A model generated the notes under the pieces. That model did no database searches. It was not told where the DNA came from and worked only from the letters and a program-made list of their open reading frames with translations. DNA of 64,000 nucleotides from Bacteriovoracaceae bacterium (lineage in GTDB: Bacteria > Bdellovibrionota > UBA1018): NCBI GenBank assembly GCA_947447665.1, contig CANFJX010000006.1:1-64000 (forward strand), in the 5' to 3' direction. The translations under genes and the position numbers were made by a program. Positions 35,765-43,035 of the stretch are shown here, piece after piece (position 1 is the stretch's first letter; each line of letters starts with the position of its first letter).

Positions 35765-37663
35765 TTAAGCGAGAGCCTTCTCGATCAACTCCGGAGAAAC
35801 CCTTGGTGCGGGAGCTCGATACTGCGCACCTTTTTTGCCAAACCACTTTCGCACGTCCATATCCAAGCCGGCTCCATGCATATAATTATAAACTGCCTTA
35901 CGCAGCCCTTCACCAAGGAAATCGTGATCACAGCCCGTTGGGTCTTCGAATGCTAGATCGTTTCTAGCGAAGCTCACCTTAGGTTCAGGCAGGATCTGAA
36001 TTCCAAATTTCTCAGGATTTTTTCCAATATCGCTATGAGCCGTTACCGAAAAGCGATGCCAATAAGCGGACTGAATACATCCCATCGCAAAAAGCTGACG
36101 CACTCGCTCGAGTGAGTCCACGGTTTCTTGCGCCGTCTGAGTAGGAAATCCATACATGAGGTAAGCATGAACCATAATTCCAGCATCCGTGAAGGCACGT
36201 GTCACGCGAGCCACTTGCTCCACCGTCACACCTTTTTTCATCAGCGTCAGCAACCGATCCGACGCCACCTCAAGACCCCCTGTAATCGCAACACACCCCG
36301 ATTGAGCTAACAACTGCGTCAATTCAGGCGTGAATACCTTTTCAAATCTGAAATTTCCCCACCACGTAATGACCACGTTGCGGGCGATCAGCCGTTCGGC
36401 CATCGCTCGAAGAACTGCCGGCGGGGCTGCCTCGTCTACGAAATGAAAACCGCGCTCACCGGTTTGAGCAATCATTTCCTCAATCCGGTCCACCAAGACA
36501 TCAGCTGAGGCAGGATCGTAGCGCCCGATATAATCGAGTGAAGTGTCACAAAAACTACACTTTTTCCAATAGCAGCCGTGCGCGAGAGTTAACTTATTCC
36601 AGCGTCCATCCGACCAAATTCGATGAGTCGGATTGAGCATTTCAAAAATCGACAAGTAGCGATCGAGCGGTAACCCCTCATAAGAGGGCGTGCCGGTCTC
36701 GCGATGAGGGATATCATGAAATGAAGGATGACTCACGAAAGCTACTTTGCCATCCATTCGGCGAAAGGTCCGAAACAACTCCTCAGCGGGTCGCTCACCC
36801 TTGAGGTGCTCCAATAAGCAGAGAATCGGCCGCTCACCATCATCCAGGGTAATAAAATCGACATAATCAAAGACTCGTGGATCAGAGAGTTGCCTTAACT
36901 CAGTGTTCACATAACCACCCCCCAGCAGAATTTGAGTCTTAGGTGAGATTTCGCGAATTTTTTTGGCTATTCTGAAAGCGCCATAAACATTTCCAGGAAA
37001 TGGAGCCGTCAAACCCACCACGTCCGGGTGATGCGAGCTCATCAGCTGCTCAACGATCGCCTCCAAAGTTTTATCTACTATCGTAGTTGAACTACAGAGA
37101 GCATCTTGCAGGGGATCAAAAGTCGGCACGCTCGCCGCGAGCTTCTCGCCGTATCGAGAAAGCTCAAACTTTAGATCGACTCCCTCTCGAATCACATCAG
37201 CCAGATCATCGATGTAAAGACTAGCCAAAAACTTAGCCCGATCTTGAACTCCGAGCGAACCAAAGGCCCAGCTTAAAGGATCGGGATCATCCTCGGCCAT
37301 TCCCTCTTGAATCGCAACAAAACGAGAACCTTCGGGCAAAAATGCGCGGGTGACGATCCTCAGCGCTAGACTGGGATTTTTACCCTGTAAAAACTCGATC
37401 ACTGGCGTCACCGTGGCTCGATATTGCTCAAAATTTTCCAGGAAAAACTCCACAAACGAATTTAAAGGGGCGTTCCTCAAAATCAATTGCTCATGAATTT
37501 GAGTGAGGCCTTCCCTTGAGAGAAGCGTTAAGACGAGCTCCAAAGCGGGGTCGGCTTGCGCGACTGAATACCCCTGTTTTTTCAAAAATCCCGTCAAATA
37601 GGCGGTCGCGGGATAGGGCGTATTCAACTGGGTCATCGGGGGAGTCAAAAGTAAGATTTTCAT
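35765..37663 (-). CDS. B12-binding-domain radical SAM protein
   Basis: 632 aa. The N-terminal B12-binding-like Rossmann part (MKILLLTPPMTQ, later VVGLTAPFPGN and QILLGGGYVNTEL) is followed by the radical SAM barrel. The cluster loop reads AHGCYWKKCSFCDTSLDYIG, a C-x4-C-x2-C spacing instead of the usual C-x3-C-x2-C; I recall this variant in some B12-radical SAM subgroups but cannot verify it. Later motifs GFHFVDEAAPP and ITGGLEVASDRLLTLMKKG are typical. No substrate can be named. It is divergent from the LOG-family gene. Confidence 0.88.
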   Translation of the reverse strand: MKILLLTPPMTQLNTPYPATAYLTGFLKKQGYSVAQADPALELVLTLLSREGLTQIHEQLILRNAPLNSFVEFFLENFEQYRATVTPVIEFLQGKNPSLALRIVTRAFLPEGSRFVAIQEGMAEDDPDPLSWAFGSLGVQDRAKFLASLYIDDLADVIREGVDLKFELSRYGEKLAASVPTFDPLQDALCSSTTIVDKTLEAIVEQLMSSHHPDVVGLTAPFPGNVYGAFRIAKKIREISPKTQILLGGGYVNTELRQLSDPRVFDYVDFITLDDGERPILCLLEHLKGERPAEELFRTFRRMDGKVAFVSHPSFHDIPHRETGTPSYEGLPLDRYLSIFEMLNPTHRIWSDGRWNKLTLAHGCYWKKCSFCDTSLDYIGRYDPASADVLVDRIEEMIAQTGERGFHFVDEAAPPAVLRAMAERLIARNVVITWWGNFRFEKVFTPELTQLLAQSGCVAITGGLEVASDRLLTLMKKGVTVEQVARVTRAFTDAGIMVHAYLMYGFPTQTAQETVDSLERVRQLFAMGCIQSAYWHRFSVTAHSDIGKNPEKFGIQILPEPKVSFARNDLAFEDPTGCDHDFLGEGLRKAVYNYMHGAGLDMDVRKWFGKKGAQYRAPAPRVSPELIEKALA

Positions 37664-37793
37664 GTCGGGGGATTTTTTAGGTTTAAAGACGTTCTTTACG
37701 TGTCCATACGTTCCGGCGATTTATACCATCTCCGACAATATTTATCCAATATTTCTTGTAGCGATCTGTAGGAGGATATGGGATGAAAAGGAT

Positions 37794-38564
37794 ATGTTAT
37801 CACTTTGGCAAGAAGTTTTTAAACCCCACTCAAAGATCAAGCGCCTCGGCCAACTCAAGGGCAAAAAACACAGCGAGGCCGCGTACTTAGCAGGTCGGCA
37901 CTCTCGAGTCGAGGAAGTACTTCGACTTTTCAGAATTTTTATCGAGTTTTTGCGCGGAACCCGGGCACTCCACCGTATTGGTCCAGCAGTCACTGTTTTT
38001 GGTTCGGCTCGTTTTAACGAGGGTCATCCCTATTACGAGCTCGGTCTCCAAGTTGGCAAAGCCCTAGCTGAAGCAGGTTACACGGTCATCACGGGTGGCG
38101 GACCAGGGATCATGGAGGCCGCAAACCGGGGAGCTCAAGCAGTCGGAGGAAAGAGCATTGGTTGTACGATTGCTCTCCCTCGTGAGCAAAATCCCAATCG
38201 CTACTTGGATCAGGTCATCAATTTTTATTACTTCTTTGTCAGAAAAGTCATGTTGGTTAAATACTCCTATGCCTTCATCATTCTGCCTGGAGGCTTGGGC
38301 ACACTCGATGAAATGAGCGAAGCCATTACTTTAATTCAAACAGGTAAGCTTTATGACTTTCCAGTCATCCTGATGGGCAAGGACTATTGGAATGGATTTT
38401 CAAACTGGCTGCAAGACACTGTTATTCAAGCGGGCGCGACCACAAAAGCAGAACTTCATTTCGTGCATTTTACCGATGACCCACAAGAAGCCGTGAAATT
38501 AATCAAAAAAGCAACAGAAGGCATCGGGCTCAACCTGATCGCCTTGAACTCAACACCTAAGTAA
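37794..38564 (+). CDS. LOG-family protein (lysine-decarboxylase-like fold)
   Basis: 256 aa from ATG 37794; the frame is open back to 37662, but that would overlap the divergent gene's start. The motifs GGGPGIMEAANRGAQ and LPGGLGTLDEMSEAITLIQT are the PGGxGTxxE signature of the LOG/TIGR00730 family, some of which hydrolyse cytokinin nucleotide 5'-monophosphates or AMP-like compounds. The N-terminal 55 residues are a helical extension before the core. A consensus AGGAGG (37770-37775) is poorly spaced for this start, and better for a short overlapping frame at 37783-37890. Confidence 0.88.
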   Translation: MLSLWQEVFKPHSKIKRLGQLKGKKHSEAAYLAGRHSRVEEVLRLFRIFIEFLRGTRALHRIGPAVTVFGSARFNEGHPYYELGLQVGKALAEAGYTVITGGGPGIMEAANRGAQAVGGKSIGCTIALPREQNPNRYLDQVINFYYFFVRKVMLVKYSYAFIILPGGLGTLDEMSEAITLIQTGKLYDFPVILMGKDYWNGFSNWLQDTVIQAGATTKAELHFVHFTDDPQEAVKLIKKATEGIGLNLIALNSTPK

Positions 38565-38580
38565 TATTTTAAGAAATGCT

Positions 38581-38608
38581 TTGAAACCCTGCTGTTTTCT
38601 TGTATCTT
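38581..38608 (+). promoter_or_regulatory. Probable promoter of the HU-like gene
   Basis: TTGAAA (38581-38586), 16-nt spacer, TATCTT (38603-38608), giving a leader of about 55 nt with the GAGGAG ribosome site. Read by eye. Confidence 0.4.
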
Positions 38609-38669
38609 TTGAGTAAAATGGCTTGCACGGCCAAAGATTTAAACCTAAAACCGAAGTGAGGAGACTCAA

Positions 38670-39023
38670 ATGGCTAAGAAAAAAACTAAATATTCCTTTA
38701 TCAATGAACTCTACGAAGGCGTCTTAAAAACTGCAGAAGTCACCCGTAAGGGTCAAGTTCGGGTCAAGAGATCTGAGCTAAAAGCCTGTATTGAAGCTGC
38801 ATTCACCAACGGCGCGAAGGCCGCTGCATCAGGCGAGCGCGTTCGCTTTCCCGTGATTGGCGCTCTCGTTCGCAAGGAAGTCAAAGCTCGTAAGGCTGGC
38901 AAGGGCACCAATCCCTTCACCGGTGGAACGATGGACATCAAGGCACGCCCTGCTTCCAAGAAGCCTCGCTGGTCTTTTCCTCGCTCCTTGAAAGATACCT
39001 TCGCTAACAAGCGCAACTGGTAA
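38670..39023 (+). CDS. HU/IHF-family DNA-binding protein
   Basis: 117 aa. The basic N-terminal tail (MAKKKTKYSF) is followed by an HU-like helical dimerisation part (SELKACIEAAFTNGAKAAA). The beta-arm and DNA-intercalation region (RFPVIGALVRKEVKARKAG, then GTNPFTGGTMDIKARPASK) matches the HU pattern G-x-x-x-R-x-x-R-x-G-x-NP-x-TG. The C-terminus (WSFPRSLKDTFANKRNW) corresponds to HU's final helix. It probably bends and compacts DNA. It is slightly longer than the standard 90 aa. It has its own promoter (38581-38608), GAGGAG ribosome site and intrinsic terminator, so it is monocistronic. Confidence 0.85.
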   Translation: MAKKKTKYSFINELYEGVLKTAEVTRKGQVRVKRSELKACIEAAFTNGAKAAASGERVRFPVIGALVRKEVKARKAGKGTNPFTGGTMDIKARPASKKPRWSFPRSLKDTFANKRNW

Positions 39024-39033
39024 TTTTTTTAGT

Positions 39034-39077
39034 GCCACGTTTTTTCTAACGCAGAAGAAACGTGGCCTCTTTTTTTG
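39034..39077 (+). terminator. Intrinsic terminator of the HU-like gene
   Basis: GCCACGTTTTTTCT (39034-39047), loop AACGC, AGAAGAAACGTGGC (39053-39066), then CTCTTTTTTT. The 14-position stem has one G-U-type position. It is a strong rho-independent terminator. Confidence 0.93.
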
Positions 39078-39087
39078 GGGGTCTCCG

Positions 39088-40065
39088 ATGAAACTACTGA
39101 CTTTCTTGGATTCGCAAAAGAGACAAAGACTTGGAGTACTCCTCCAGAATGAAATTCTGGACGTGGCCCAAGCTGCACAAGAAATGGCGCAAGATTCGAG
39201 AAGTACCCCCCACAGTATGCTCGAGGTCATAGAAAAACAGGAGCGAGCCTTACCTCTCCTGGAGCAGATCGTTAGAGCCCACACCGAAGGTAAGCTCAGT
39301 CCATCCTCCTCGCTGCCTGAAGCATCAGTTCAAATCTTGGCACCCCTTCCCCGCCCCCTCTCCATGCGAGATGGGTATGCATTTCGACAGCATGTCGAAG
39401 CCGCTCGCAGGAACCGAGGGGTCCCGATGATCCCAGAATTTGACCATTTCCCTGTATTTTATTTCACCAACCACCTCGCTGTCACAGGCCCCGGCGATGT
39501 TGAGGTCCAAAAACTTGCTCAAAACAAGCTCGATTACGAGCTCGAAGTTGCCATCGTGATCGGCAAGAAATGCCGCAACGTTGCTGCCAGCCAGGCGGAC
39601 GAATGTATTTTTGGATACATGATCATGAACGATTGGTCCGCCCGAGATTTACAAATGGAAGAGATGAAGCTCAACTTAGGCCCCGCTAAAGGGAAAGACT
39701 TCGCGACATCCCTCGGTCCGATTCTAGTGACTCGTGATGAGCTCAAGTCTTTTGCTATCCCTAGCCCCGTGGGCGAGCGCCATGACTTAAAGATGAAGGC
39801 CTTCGTCAACGGCAAGCAACTCTCGGAGGGCAACCTCAAGGATATGTCCTGGACGTTTGCCCAGATCATCGAAAGAGCCAGCTATGGCGTTACGCTCTAC
39901 CCGGGCGAAGTCATCGGATCCGGCACCGTCGGAACAGGATGCTTACTAGAACTCAATGGCTCCAAGATTACCGATAACCTCTGGCTCAAACCCGGAGATG
40001 AAGTCGTGATGGAAGTAGAAGCGCTAGGTCAGCTTAAAAATCGTATTCAGGGAATTGAAATTTAA
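39088..40065 (+). CDS. Fumarylacetoacetate hydrolase family protein
   Basis: 325 aa. Last step of tyrosine breakdown (fumarylacetoacetate to fumarate and acetoacetate) or a related hydrolase. The FAA-type C-terminal catalytic domain is seen in MRDGYAFRQHVEAARRN, LDYELEVAIVIGKKCRNV, GYMIMNDWSARDLQ and GSGTVGTGCLLELNG. The Glu/Glu/Asp metal-binding residues of the family lie in these motifs. The gene is followed 5 bp later by maiA, which supports a true tyrosine-catabolism role. The enzyme giving maleylacetoacetate (homogentisate dioxygenase) is not in the window. Confidence 0.92.
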   Translation: MKLLTFLDSQKRQRLGVLLQNEILDVAQAAQEMAQDSRSTPHSMLEVIEKQERALPLLEQIVRAHTEGKLSPSSSLPEASVQILAPLPRPLSMRDGYAFRQHVEAARRNRGVPMIPEFDHFPVFYFTNHLAVTGPGDVEVQKLAQNKLDYELEVAIVIGKKCRNVAASQADECIFGYMIMNDWSARDLQMEEMKLNLGPAKGKDFATSLGPILVTRDELKSFAIPSPVGERHDLKMKAFVNGKQLSEGNLKDMSWTFAQIIERASYGVTLYPGEVIGSGTVGTGCLLELNGSKITDNLWLKPGDEVVMEVEALGQLKNRIQGIEI

Positions 40066-40070
40066 TCCAA

Positions 40071-40721
40071 ATGAAATTTCGACTCTATCACTACTGGAGA
40101 TCCTCAAGTAGTTGGAGAGTCAGGTGGGCTCTTGCGATCAAAAAAATCGATTGTGAGTGGATTCCAGTCAGCCTTTTAAACGATGAATCCGAGCACCCAG
40201 ACCATCTTCAGCGAAATCCGCTCGGATATGTACCAGTCTTAGAGGTCTCTCAAGGCGGATCCCCCAATCAAACTCCCTGGATTTTGACTGAGTCCACCGC
40301 CATCCTCGAATTTTTGGAAGAGAGCTTCCCTCAACCCTCTCTCCTTCCAGGAGACGCCTTCAACCGCGCCCGCATCAGGCAACTCGCCCAAATTATCAAC
40401 TCAGACACCCAGCCCTTGCAAAATCCGAATGTTGTCGAGCGAGTGACTTCCGACCCCGCAAAAAAACTCGAGTGGAATCAATATTGGATCAGAAAAGGTC
40501 TGCACGCGTTTGAAACCCTCGCAAAATCCTCCGCCGGTAAACTCTCTGTCGGAGACACTGTCACTCTCGCCGATTTATGCCTCATCCCTCAGTGCTACAA
40601 CGCACTGAGAAACGAAATATTGCTTTCAGAATTTCCCACTATCAAGCGAATCCACGACTACGCTCAAGACCTAGAAGAGTGCAAAAAAAGTGCTCCTGAA
40701 GCATTCATGCCAAAAAAATAA
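40071..40721 (+). CDS. maiA: Maleylacetoacetate isomerase (zeta-class glutathione transferase)
   Basis: 216 aa. Isomerises maleylacetoacetate to fumarylacetoacetate with glutathione. The thioredoxin-fold N-terminus contains the zeta-GST active site WRSSSSWRVRWALAIKKI; the family usually has SSCSWRVR, with Ser for Cys here. NPLGYVPVLEV follows, and ILTESTAILEFLEE is the glutathione Glu-Ser site. The helical C-terminal domain (LADLCLIPQCYNAL) is complete. It starts 5 bp after the FAH-type gene, so the two act in one operon. Confidence 0.93.
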   Translation: MKFRLYHYWRSSSSWRVRWALAIKKIDCEWIPVSLLNDESEHPDHLQRNPLGYVPVLEVSQGGSPNQTPWILTESTAILEFLEESFPQPSLLPGDAFNRARIRQLAQIINSDTQPLQNPNVVERVTSDPAKKLEWNQYWIRKGLHAFETLAKSSAGKLSVGDTVTLADLCLIPQCYNALRNEILLSEFPTIKRIHDYAQDLEECKKSAPEAFMPKK

Positions 40722-40811
40722 CTAAAAATAATCGACATGGTTTAATAAAAAATTAGGGAACATCATGAAAGGCCGAGTGTCGCTTGGTTTGAGTTCCTGT
40801 TGACTGTCAGA

Positions 40812-40913
40812 ATGATATCCCGAGAAATTTTTACAACTGGCACTATTGCTGCATTATTTTTAGTTAACTCTACTTATTCGATCAAAGGAGTGAGCGAGGA
40901 GAAAGGTACATAG
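40812..40913 (+). CDS. Possible 33-aa small peptide gene, doubtful
   Basis: Inside the 258-bp gap before the B12-binding gene there is an ATG-started frame with a short hydrophobic stretch (TTGTIAALFLVN) and a charged end (KGVSEEKGT). There is no ribosome site. It may be chance; the gap otherwise holds the hairpin at 40939-40978. Confidence 0.2.
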   Translation: MISREIFTTGTIAALFLVNSTYSIKGVSEEKGT

Positions 40914-40938
40914 CTATTGGTCGCTGCTGGCTTGTCTT

Positions 40939-40978
40939 CTTAACTCGTCTTAAGTCAGCCTTAGTAAGAGGAGTTAAG
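40939..40978 (+). promoter_or_regulatory. Hairpin that encloses the ribosome site of the B12-binding gene
   Basis: Arm CTTAACTCGTCTTA (40939-40952) pairs with TAAGAGGAGTTAAG (40965-40978) at 13 of 14 positions; the only mismatch is G47/G70 (40947/40970). The loop is 12 nt. The 3' arm contains the ribosome site AGGAG (40969-40973) and ends one base before the ATG at 40980. When folded, translation should be blocked. It could be a thermometer, a ligand- or protein-controlled switch, or simply a translational damper. This geometry is not that of a classic cobalamin riboswitch. Confidence 0.75.
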
Positions 40979-40979
40979 C

Positions 40980-41804
40980 ATGATTAAGTGGTGTGCGTTT
41001 TGCCAAAGATTCCAGGGCCAGATTCCTCCCTTTGAGAGAATGCAATTGACCCACGGATTATGTCCACGTTGTGCGAAATTGGGGCTTCATTGGAGCGTTG
41101 AGCAAGAGCGGCGAATAGAGTACCTAGGCGATTTAGCCTCCAAATTTTGGAAAGCTGGGGTGACCCGAGATATCGGGGAACTCAAAAACATCATTGATGA
41201 TGCAGTAAAAAATCGAATTAGGCCCATTGACTTACTTTTTGGGTTAGCAGGGCCTTCGCTAACAAAAGTAGGTGATCTGTGGGCGAAAAATCTACTCACC
41301 ATCCAAGAAGAACACGCCTTTACAAAAACCTGCGAACGCTTCATTGAAATGATTCGCAACCGAGTTCAACTAAACCCTCGAACCTCTCGTGATAGCGAAG
41401 AAAACTCAAGCCCTCGAATCCTATTAGCGACTATTCCTGGCAATGAACACACTCTCGGTCTTCGATTTACCCAATTAGGGCTCCTGAGCATCGGTCTAAC
41501 TTGTGAAATCATGGATGATGCCCATTCTATTGAGGAAATCCTAGAGCGCGCAAAAAAAATTCACGCTACGACCGTAGGTTTTTCAATTTCAATGGTCGAG
41601 CAAATGCCCATGCTTTTAGAGGCAATGAAAAGATTCGGCCATTCTGATTTAAACGTCAAAATTCTATTGGCCGGGGGCAGAGCGATTTCTGAGGGGCTCA
41701 TTGACCAGCGGTCGCTTCCTAAAAATGTAAAACTTCTGTCCCTAGTTTTTGACGAGTCGGAACGAGCGCTCTTCACAGAAGATTCTCAACCGCATGCTGC
41801 TTAG
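40980..41804 (+). CDS. Cobalamin-binding sensor-like protein with zinc-ribbon N-terminus and CarH-type W-x9-EH signature
   Basis: 274 aa. The N-terminal zinc-ribbon-like motif is WCAFCQRF with LTHGLCPRCAK, as seen at the ends of many signalling proteins. A four-helix cobalamin-binding cap carries LWAKNLLTIQEEH (W-x9-EH), the CarH/LitR photoreceptor signature for adenosylcobalamin. The Rossmann B12-binding domain follows (ILLATIPGNEHTLGL, then TVGFSISM and VKILLAGGRAI). In the D/E-x-H-x-x-G site the first acid is Asn (NEHTLG), with His kept. It has no MerR DNA-binding domain. It is followed 32 bp later by a receiver-kinase gene. Role as light or B12 sensor is inference. Confidence 0.8.
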   Translation: MIKWCAFCQRFQGQIPPFERMQLTHGLCPRCAKLGLHWSVEQERRIEYLGDLASKFWKAGVTRDIGELKNIIDDAVKNRIRPIDLLFGLAGPSLTKVGDLWAKNLLTIQEEHAFTKTCERFIEMIRNRVQLNPRTSRDSEENSSPRILLATIPGNEHTLGLRFTQLGLLSIGLTCEIMDDAHSIEEILERAKKIHATTVGFSISMVEQMPMLLEAMKRFGHSDLNVKILLAGGRAISEGLIDQRSLPKNVKLLSLVFDESERALFTEDSQPHAA

Positions 41805-41836
41805 ATTTTGCTACCTAGATTTAGAGGATGACTTCA

Positions 41837-43021
41837 ATGACCTATTTGAACCTAACCAAAGAAGAAAGTGGAAATCGAATCGTTCGAACTTTAATTGTCG
41901 AGGATGATGATGATTATGCCAATCTAGAAACTCGAATTCTGAGCCAAATCTCGAATCCTTCATTTATCCTCAGTCGGGCTATTTCTTTAAAAGATGCGAA
42001 ACAGATCCTTTCGAAGGGAAGTATTGATTTCGTACTCCTAGACTTGTTTCTTCCTGATAGCTTTGGACTTGATACATTAAAAGAAATTCGCCGTTTGTTT
42101 CCTTCTGTCCCGATTCTTGTATTAACTGGAGTAGGGAGTGCTGAAATGGGAGTCTCAGCAATTAGGGAAGGGGCAGATGATTATTTAATAAAGAATCAAA
42201 TTCGGATGGAAATTCTTCCACGCATCATCTTATACGCAATTGAAAAACGAGGCATTGAGATCGAAAGGGTGAGACTGTTTGAATTGGAAAAAAAAGCTAG
42301 ATTAGAAGCTGAACACGCCATTATTGTTCGTGATTTATTTATATCAATCGCTAATCACGAGCTAAAAACACCGCTCACCTCCTTAAGATTAAAAATACAG
42401 CTTTTAGAGAAAACCCTAAGTAGAGACAGTGTGGTCGATGAAGCCTCTATCCAATCGGCGGTAAAAATGATGAGTCTCGTAGATCGTGACCTAGAGAGGT
42501 TCGGTCTTCTCATTGATGCCCTCATGGACTTTTCTCAAATTCAGGCCGGTACTTTGATTCTTAAGCTAGAGGAATGTAACCTGGCGGACGTGATTAGAGA
42601 TGTAGTTTTATCCCTGAGACAGCCTATTGTCGCTGCTGGATGTCAGGTTCGAGTCAAGGGTGGAGCTCAGGTCGTTGGGCACTGGGATCGCCTACGACTC
42701 GAGCAGGTAGTCGCCAATCTACTGATGAATGCGTCGAAATATGCGCCAGGCAGAATTGACATCAACGTTGAGAAGAAGGGAGATTCAGCTATCCTTGAAG
42801 TGAGGGATTATGGTCCAGGCATTTCCGAGCAGGATTTAGCTCGTATATTTCATCCATTTGAGAGGGCCGTCCAGGGTCAAGGGATTGCTGGTCTAGGCCT
42901 TGGATTGTATGTGATCCAAAAGATCGTTCAATCTCATGGTGGTAAAATCTTGGTCGATAGCAAGCTGGGAAATGGAACGACCTTTAAGGTTCAGATTCCA
43001 ACCCAACCGCAAGCAGCGTGA
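41837..43021 (+). CDS. Hybrid protein: receiver domain followed by histidine kinase
   Basis: 394 aa from ATG 41837, with GAGGA eight bases upstream (ATG 41828 is too close to it). Receiver domain at about 15-130 (TLIVEDDDDYANLE, phospho-Asp in VLLDLFLPDSFG, VLTGVG), then a helical linker, HisKA with intact H-box IANHELKTPLTSLRL, and HATPase (N-box NLLMNASKYAP, VRDYGPGI, GLGLGLYVIQKI). No membrane segment, so it is cytosolic. Receiver-first kinases act as phosphorelay intermediates or take signals from partners. The gene just before, a B12-binding sensor-like protein, is the natural signal source. The cognate output protein is not adjacent. Confidence 0.93.
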   Translation: MTYLNLTKEESGNRIVRTLIVEDDDDYANLETRILSQISNPSFILSRAISLKDAKQILSKGSIDFVLLDLFLPDSFGLDTLKEIRRLFPSVPILVLTGVGSAEMGVSAIREGADDYLIKNQIRMEILPRIILYAIEKRGIEIERVRLFELEKKARLEAEHAIIVRDLFISIANHELKTPLTSLRLKIQLLEKTLSRDSVVDEASIQSAVKMMSLVDRDLERFGLLIDALMDFSQIQAGTLILKLEECNLADVIRDVVLSLRQPIVAAGCQVRVKGGAQVVGHWDRLRLEQVVANLLMNASKYAPGRIDINVEKKGDSAILEVRDYGPGISEQDLARIFHPFERAVQGQGIAGLGLGLYVIQKIVQSHGGKILVDSKLGNGTTFKVQIPTQPQAA

Positions 43022-43035
43022 AGTCCTCTTCAGGC

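Noticed and set aside
40722-40979. Cobalamin riboswitch before the B12-binding gene
   Set aside because: I could not find the conserved B12-box or the required multi-helix core; only one long hairpin is present.
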